From contig JABANP010000347.1 of assembly GCA_013115135.1 (NCBI GenBank), positions 1 to 55,477 of the forward strand: a DNA stretch of 55,477 bases, in the 5' to 3' direction. Origin of the DNA: Perkinsus olseni. Lineage: Eukaryota; Perkinsozoa; Perkinsida; Perkinsidae. Under the pieces are notes generated by a model. It did not search any database, was not told the origin of the DNA, and saw only the letters and a list, made by a program, of their open reading frames with translations. Shown here one piece after another: positions 52,592 to 55,477 of this stretch (position 1 is the first letter of the stretch; each line of letters begins with the position of its first letter). The translations under genes and the position numbers were made by a program.

Positions 52592-53068
52592 CTAATCACG
52601 CCAGTATCCTTCTTTCCGAAAATGTCCCTCCCTCAGCTGCACTACCGTGTCGACCTTTTCTTCATCCACCTCCTGCTCGATCGTTCCTTGCGCCTCCTCC
52701 GGTACATGCAGGAGCTCGAAGTCCTCCTCCTGCTTCTTGAACCCCTCATCCATGGAGTTGAAGAAGTCCTCCACTACGAAGGGAGCCTTCGTGTCCGTCG
52801 AGAACGATGGCGACTTCATGACTCGCAGTTGCATCTCCCTTGTCGTATAAATGCCCATCTCAGTGGTCAAGTAGAGAGCTTGATTTAGACTCAGTGGCTC
52901 CGCGTCCAGCCATGGTCTCTCAACCTTCCCAGCAGGCTCCTTCTCTTCTCCAACCTTCCTCTCTGGACTCTGCCCTGCCTCCATCGCCGCCGTAGCGCAG
53001 AAGCACCGTTTCCTACCAAAGCGAGGTAAACCCACCAACCGCAGCCGCGGAGCTCGGCGAGCCAACAT
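52592..53068 (-). CDS. Hypothetical mitochondrial-targeted protein, 158 aa
   Basis: ATG at 53068. The N-terminus (MLARRAPRLRLVGLPRFGRK) is Arg-rich without acidic residues, typical of a mitochondrial presequence. The mature part is acidic, with LSLNQALYLTTEMGIYTTRE, FFNSMDEGFKKQEEDFELLH and a C-terminus EGHFRKEGYWRD. Single exon, stop at 52592-52594. No family recognised. It sits 148 bp 5' of the first supported uS9 exon and 155 bp 3' of the next gene, all on one strand. The neighbouring mitochondrial uS9 is suggestive but no functional link follows. Confidence 0.6.
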   Translation of the reverse strand: MLARRAPRLRLVGLPRFGRKRCFCATAAMEAGQSPERKVGEEKEPAGKVERPWLDAEPLSLNQALYLTTEMGIYTTREMQLRVMKSPSFSTDTKAPFVVEDFFNSMDEGFKKQEEDFELLHVPEEAQGTIEQEVDEEKVDTVVQLREGHFRKEGYWRD

Positions 53069-53223
53069 GACGAAAAGCAATCAGGGCAAATCGGGTCTAC
53101 CGAGACCCTCCTCTTAGACAATCCCATCCAACCAGGCTGAACATGCCCGACTAGTTCCACCCCCCACACTCCATGATAACGCAAGAGGTTCATCCTAAAG
53201 TCATTTAGTTCGCTGCCGTTTGA

Positions 53224-53820
53224 CTATTTCCGACATCGCCACATCCGCAGCTGCTTTAGCTCGATCCTTGCCTTTTCCAGCGACCGCACTGCCCTGACAA
53301 AATGGAAGCTCTCCAGTTCATAAGAACAGCTACTCTCCCGCAACTTCGGGCGTTCACGAGTGAGAGAGACGATCCTTGAACGACGCACTGAATATCGATC
53401 TCCCCGGCTGCACAGAGCAGCTACATTGTCATTGCTCGTCCTCTTCCTCGAGGCCTCCTCCAAAAATCGCATCTTGGCCTCCTCTGCCCGTTCAATAGCC
53501 CGCAGTTCCTCCCTACCAAACAACAACATTAACCACCCTCTTTTCAGAATGCCGAATGCGATCTACTCTAGCCACAAGAAATAAACCCAGATTCGGCTGA
53601 AATCTAGCGCTCACTACTCCGCTGCTGTTGAAGCCACTCCACAGACTATAGCTATCACTTACAATCGATTTGTCTCCACCTCCACCAACCCCATCGACCA
53701 ATTAGAGTTCGCCTGCTCCAACAGCCGCTGCTCCGTCGTCGACTGGTGCTGCAATCGTTCAGGTATGGCGCCGAACACCTTGGTCATACGAGAAGCCGGT
53801 GCCGTATCTGACATACTCAT
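53224..53820 (-). CDS. Hypothetical 148-aa coiled-coil protein
   Basis: Exons 53663-53820 and 53224-53512 (donor GTAAGT, acceptor TTGGTAG) sum to exactly 149 codons. The start MSMSDTAPASRMTKVFGAIP leads into long charged helices (HQSTTEQRLLEQANSNW; EELRAIERAEEAKMRFLEEA; RAVRSLEKARIELKQLRMWR). No domain recognised. The product is basic and mostly helical and may be a structural or scaffold protein. Confidence 0.7.
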
Positions 53821-54148
53821 ATCTTGACCCACCCGGAGGTGACTAGTTCCCAGAGCGACAGACGCACAGAGTGCGGCACACCGTCGCCCTAAGGACTCAG
53901 GCGTCCGTCGTTAGCCGCTACGATTCCCGACTGTTTCACTCGCTAAATGCCAGACCGCAGCGCGACTAGCTAACGAAAGAATTCTGCGCGGGCGGTCGAT
54001 CCAACCAACGAGACTACACGAGCGATGAGCAGACTGATAGCGGTAATTTCAAAGCCGGCAACGGAGCTCGCAATGAAGGACCACCACACTCCCCAGGGGA
54101 GAACAAGAATATACTTCTGGCGAAGTCAACTAGACCGGCAGAATCAAA
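53821..54148. other. Intergenic, no gene seen
   Basis: 328 bp between the coiled-coil gene start and the C9orf78/Tls1-like gene stop. Nothing recognised. Confidence 0.5.
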
Positions 54149-54703
54149 TCAAAGGAATGGCTGCATCCCTGTCATACTACCCTCAGGGGCCCTGTGAGTC
54201 TCCTCATCAGCCGCTTCTGCCGCCACCTTGTGCCCCATCGCCGCAAGCTTCTTATTGACCCATTCCTCCATGTGCTTGTCAACGTCATGCTCCGTCCCCA
54301 ATCTGGCCCCAGTGTCCTGGAAAGTCCCTGAGTCGACCCATGATACGCCACCCTAGCTTCACCGGTCATTTACTCTTCAACAGTCCCCACTCTTCTTCAT
54401 CCTTCTCCTCAGGTTGGGATTCGGCTTCTTCCACTTCCACAGCGGCGTGCCGGTCCGCGGCGACGCCCTTCGTTCGAGACCGCTCACGTTGAAGCTCCCT
54501 TGAGAAAAATCACCCATTATTGCGTCGCACTGCGAAAGGTCTGTTTGAGACAGACTGTTTCCCCAAGCTCACTTGAGGTCGTCTAGTGAGAGGCTCTCCG
54601 GGCTGTCGGCTTCCACAGAGGAGCTGGCTTGATTGTCATCCTCCTCCTGCTCCGCAGGCCTCTTGCGCCGGTGGGCTCGTGAGACTTTCCGAGTCGCAAA
54701 CAT
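54149..54703 (-). CDS. TLS1: C9orf78/Tls1 (Hep59) family splicing-associated protein
   Basis: Three exons (54573-54703, 54374-54498, 54149-54327) in phase, 144 residues. The N-terminus is MFATRKVSRAHRRKRPAEQE, a basic start like that of C9orf78. Then comes the family helix SLDDLKELQRERSRTKGVAA, matching the L-x-x-LRKRxxGV pattern of Hep59 proteins. A charged acidic stretch follows, then RTFQDTGARLGTEHDVDKHM and EEWVNKKLAAMGHK, the conserved 'dkHMxxYIxxxL' block. Animal and yeast homologues associate with the Brr2 helicase in the spliceosome. The protein is shorter than the usual 230-290 residues, lacking much of the C-terminal tail; a further exon past GSMTGMQPFL cannot be excluded. Confidence 0.7.
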
Positions 54704-54808
54704 GAAGAAGAAAAGACACTCCTAAGGGTCTCTGCGATATCCCCACCACCGTCGAAGTAAAAGTGAAAACTAACAACACGACAAGGCTGCAGTCTGCATG
54801 GTACAGAA

Positions 54809-55255
54809 CTAATTAATCGCATCAGGCGTCAAGGCCGCTTCCCTTTCTGCCTTGACTAAGGCGTACAGGTCGTCCCTGAAAAAAAGCCATCCACTTGGCT
54901 GAGCTCACTTACTACCACCTAGTGAAGAAGTCCCCAGCGTAAGCCACAGCGTCCTCGGGGCGGTCCTCCAAGGCACGCTGCACAAATACACTTATTAGAT
55001 GCCGCAATTCGGGATGGGCTCGAATATATCGTTCATTAGACAGGAACATAGATACCTGAGTGATCCCATCCTGACCTATCACGTATCTTGCCAGAGTCGA
55101 CCTGATGATACGCCGCGGGTATCCCGCATGACCTGTTTCGCTTGCAATTCCTCCTTCTGCCCTTCAGTCAGAGGAGCGTCGGCCGGACACATGCCCGCTA
55201 TGAGCACACCCGTAGCCCTCGGTGGCCCTGCGGCGGTGGAGGGAGAGTCCGTCAT
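54809..55255 (-). CDS. RIIAD1: RIIa-domain protein, RIIAD1-like
   Basis: Exons 55133-55255, 54919-55055 and 54809-54875 give exactly 109 codons, 108 residues. The core NERYIRAHPELRHLISVFVQ RALEDRPEDAVAYAGDFFT closely follows the pattern of human RIIAD1 (NEKYLRTHKE, a helix, then RPDNxxEFAADYF) and the RIIa dimerisation/docking fold. The N-terminus is short and Pro/Ala-rich. The tail DDLYALVKAEREAALTPDAI corresponds to the short extension after the domain. RIIa proteins dimerise and dock amphipathic helices, mostly in cilia (radial spokes, fibrous sheath-like assemblies), consistent with a flagellated zoospore stage. Confidence 0.85.
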
Positions 55256-55477
55256 TCAGTTACTGAACAGATATCTTAGGTCGAAGGCAGTAAGTTGCAG
55301 ACTTTGTCGCCAGTAAAGGAGGCCAACCCGACGCGATCACAAGTGACCAAACACAACCCCTAATTTATTGCCTTCTCGGGTCCTTTTGATCGACACGACA
55401 ATTTCGTGGCGCGTGACGCAAAAGTCCTCCACCACGAGGAACGTCGACGTTGATGCTGTTCGTCGAGTAACAGGATA
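55256..55477 (-). other. Window end, possible 3' exon of next gene
   Basis: A minus-strand frame entering from beyond the window reads TFLVVEDFCVTRHEIVVSIK and stops near 55340. This may be the last exon of the next gene in the run; too short to identify. Confidence 0.3.

Noticed and set aside
1..55477. Transposons, CRISPR arrays, rRNA genes, viral insertions or a spliced-leader gene.
   Set aside because: No transposase, integrase, reverse transcriptase or capsid-like motif, no regular spaced repeats and no leader consensus were noticed. Absence is by eye only.

Overview
This window is nuclear DNA from a eukaryotic protist. The genes are compact and rich in short introns (about 32-315 nt, GT-AG). 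Most lie in long same-strand runs with only about 70-330 bp between coding regions. This layout, the Cys-Tyr/Trp-Cys repeat surface protein and the mix of small expanded families look most like a perkinsid or dinoflagellate-lineage alveolate such as Perkinsus. That assignment is inferred from memory, not from a search. Exons were joined by eye, using reading-frame phase and conserved family motifs.

Left part (0-22 kb). The plus strand carries a secreted C69-family dipeptidase, an unrecognised ORF with an in-frame stop, a truncated GT90 glycosyltransferase, a protein-kinase N-lobe fragment and a complete seven-exon YKT6 R-SNARE. The minus strand carries a 499-residue low-complexity protein, a small coiled-coil gene, a single-exon protein of about 1,585 residues built from a cysteine repeat, and an unrecognised gene at 19.3-20.4 kb. 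The 20.5-22.3 kb interval looks empty.

Right part (22.3-55.3 kb). Every gene I can support is on the minus strand. In order of rising coordinate they are: mitochondrial-type inorganic pyrophosphatase; two tandem KH-repeat genes; ribosomal protein eL32; a DEDDh 3'-5' exonuclease; four tandem paralogues of a protein with a ubiquitin-like domain, a charged linker and TPR-like repeats (a small unrelated gene sits between copies 1 and 2); three tandem paralogues of a three-helix membrane protein with an acidic tail; mitochondrial uS9; a mitochondrial-targeted unknown; a coiled-coil unknown; a C9orf78/Tls1 splicing-factor homologue; and a RIIAD1-like ciliary protein.

The two tandem families are the best candidates for something undescribed. 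Also striking are several perfect inverted repeats with a single-base centre, four tRNA-like relics, and a membrane-protein copy broken by a one-base homopolymer slip. No transposase, CRISPR array, rRNA or convincing intact tRNA was seen.
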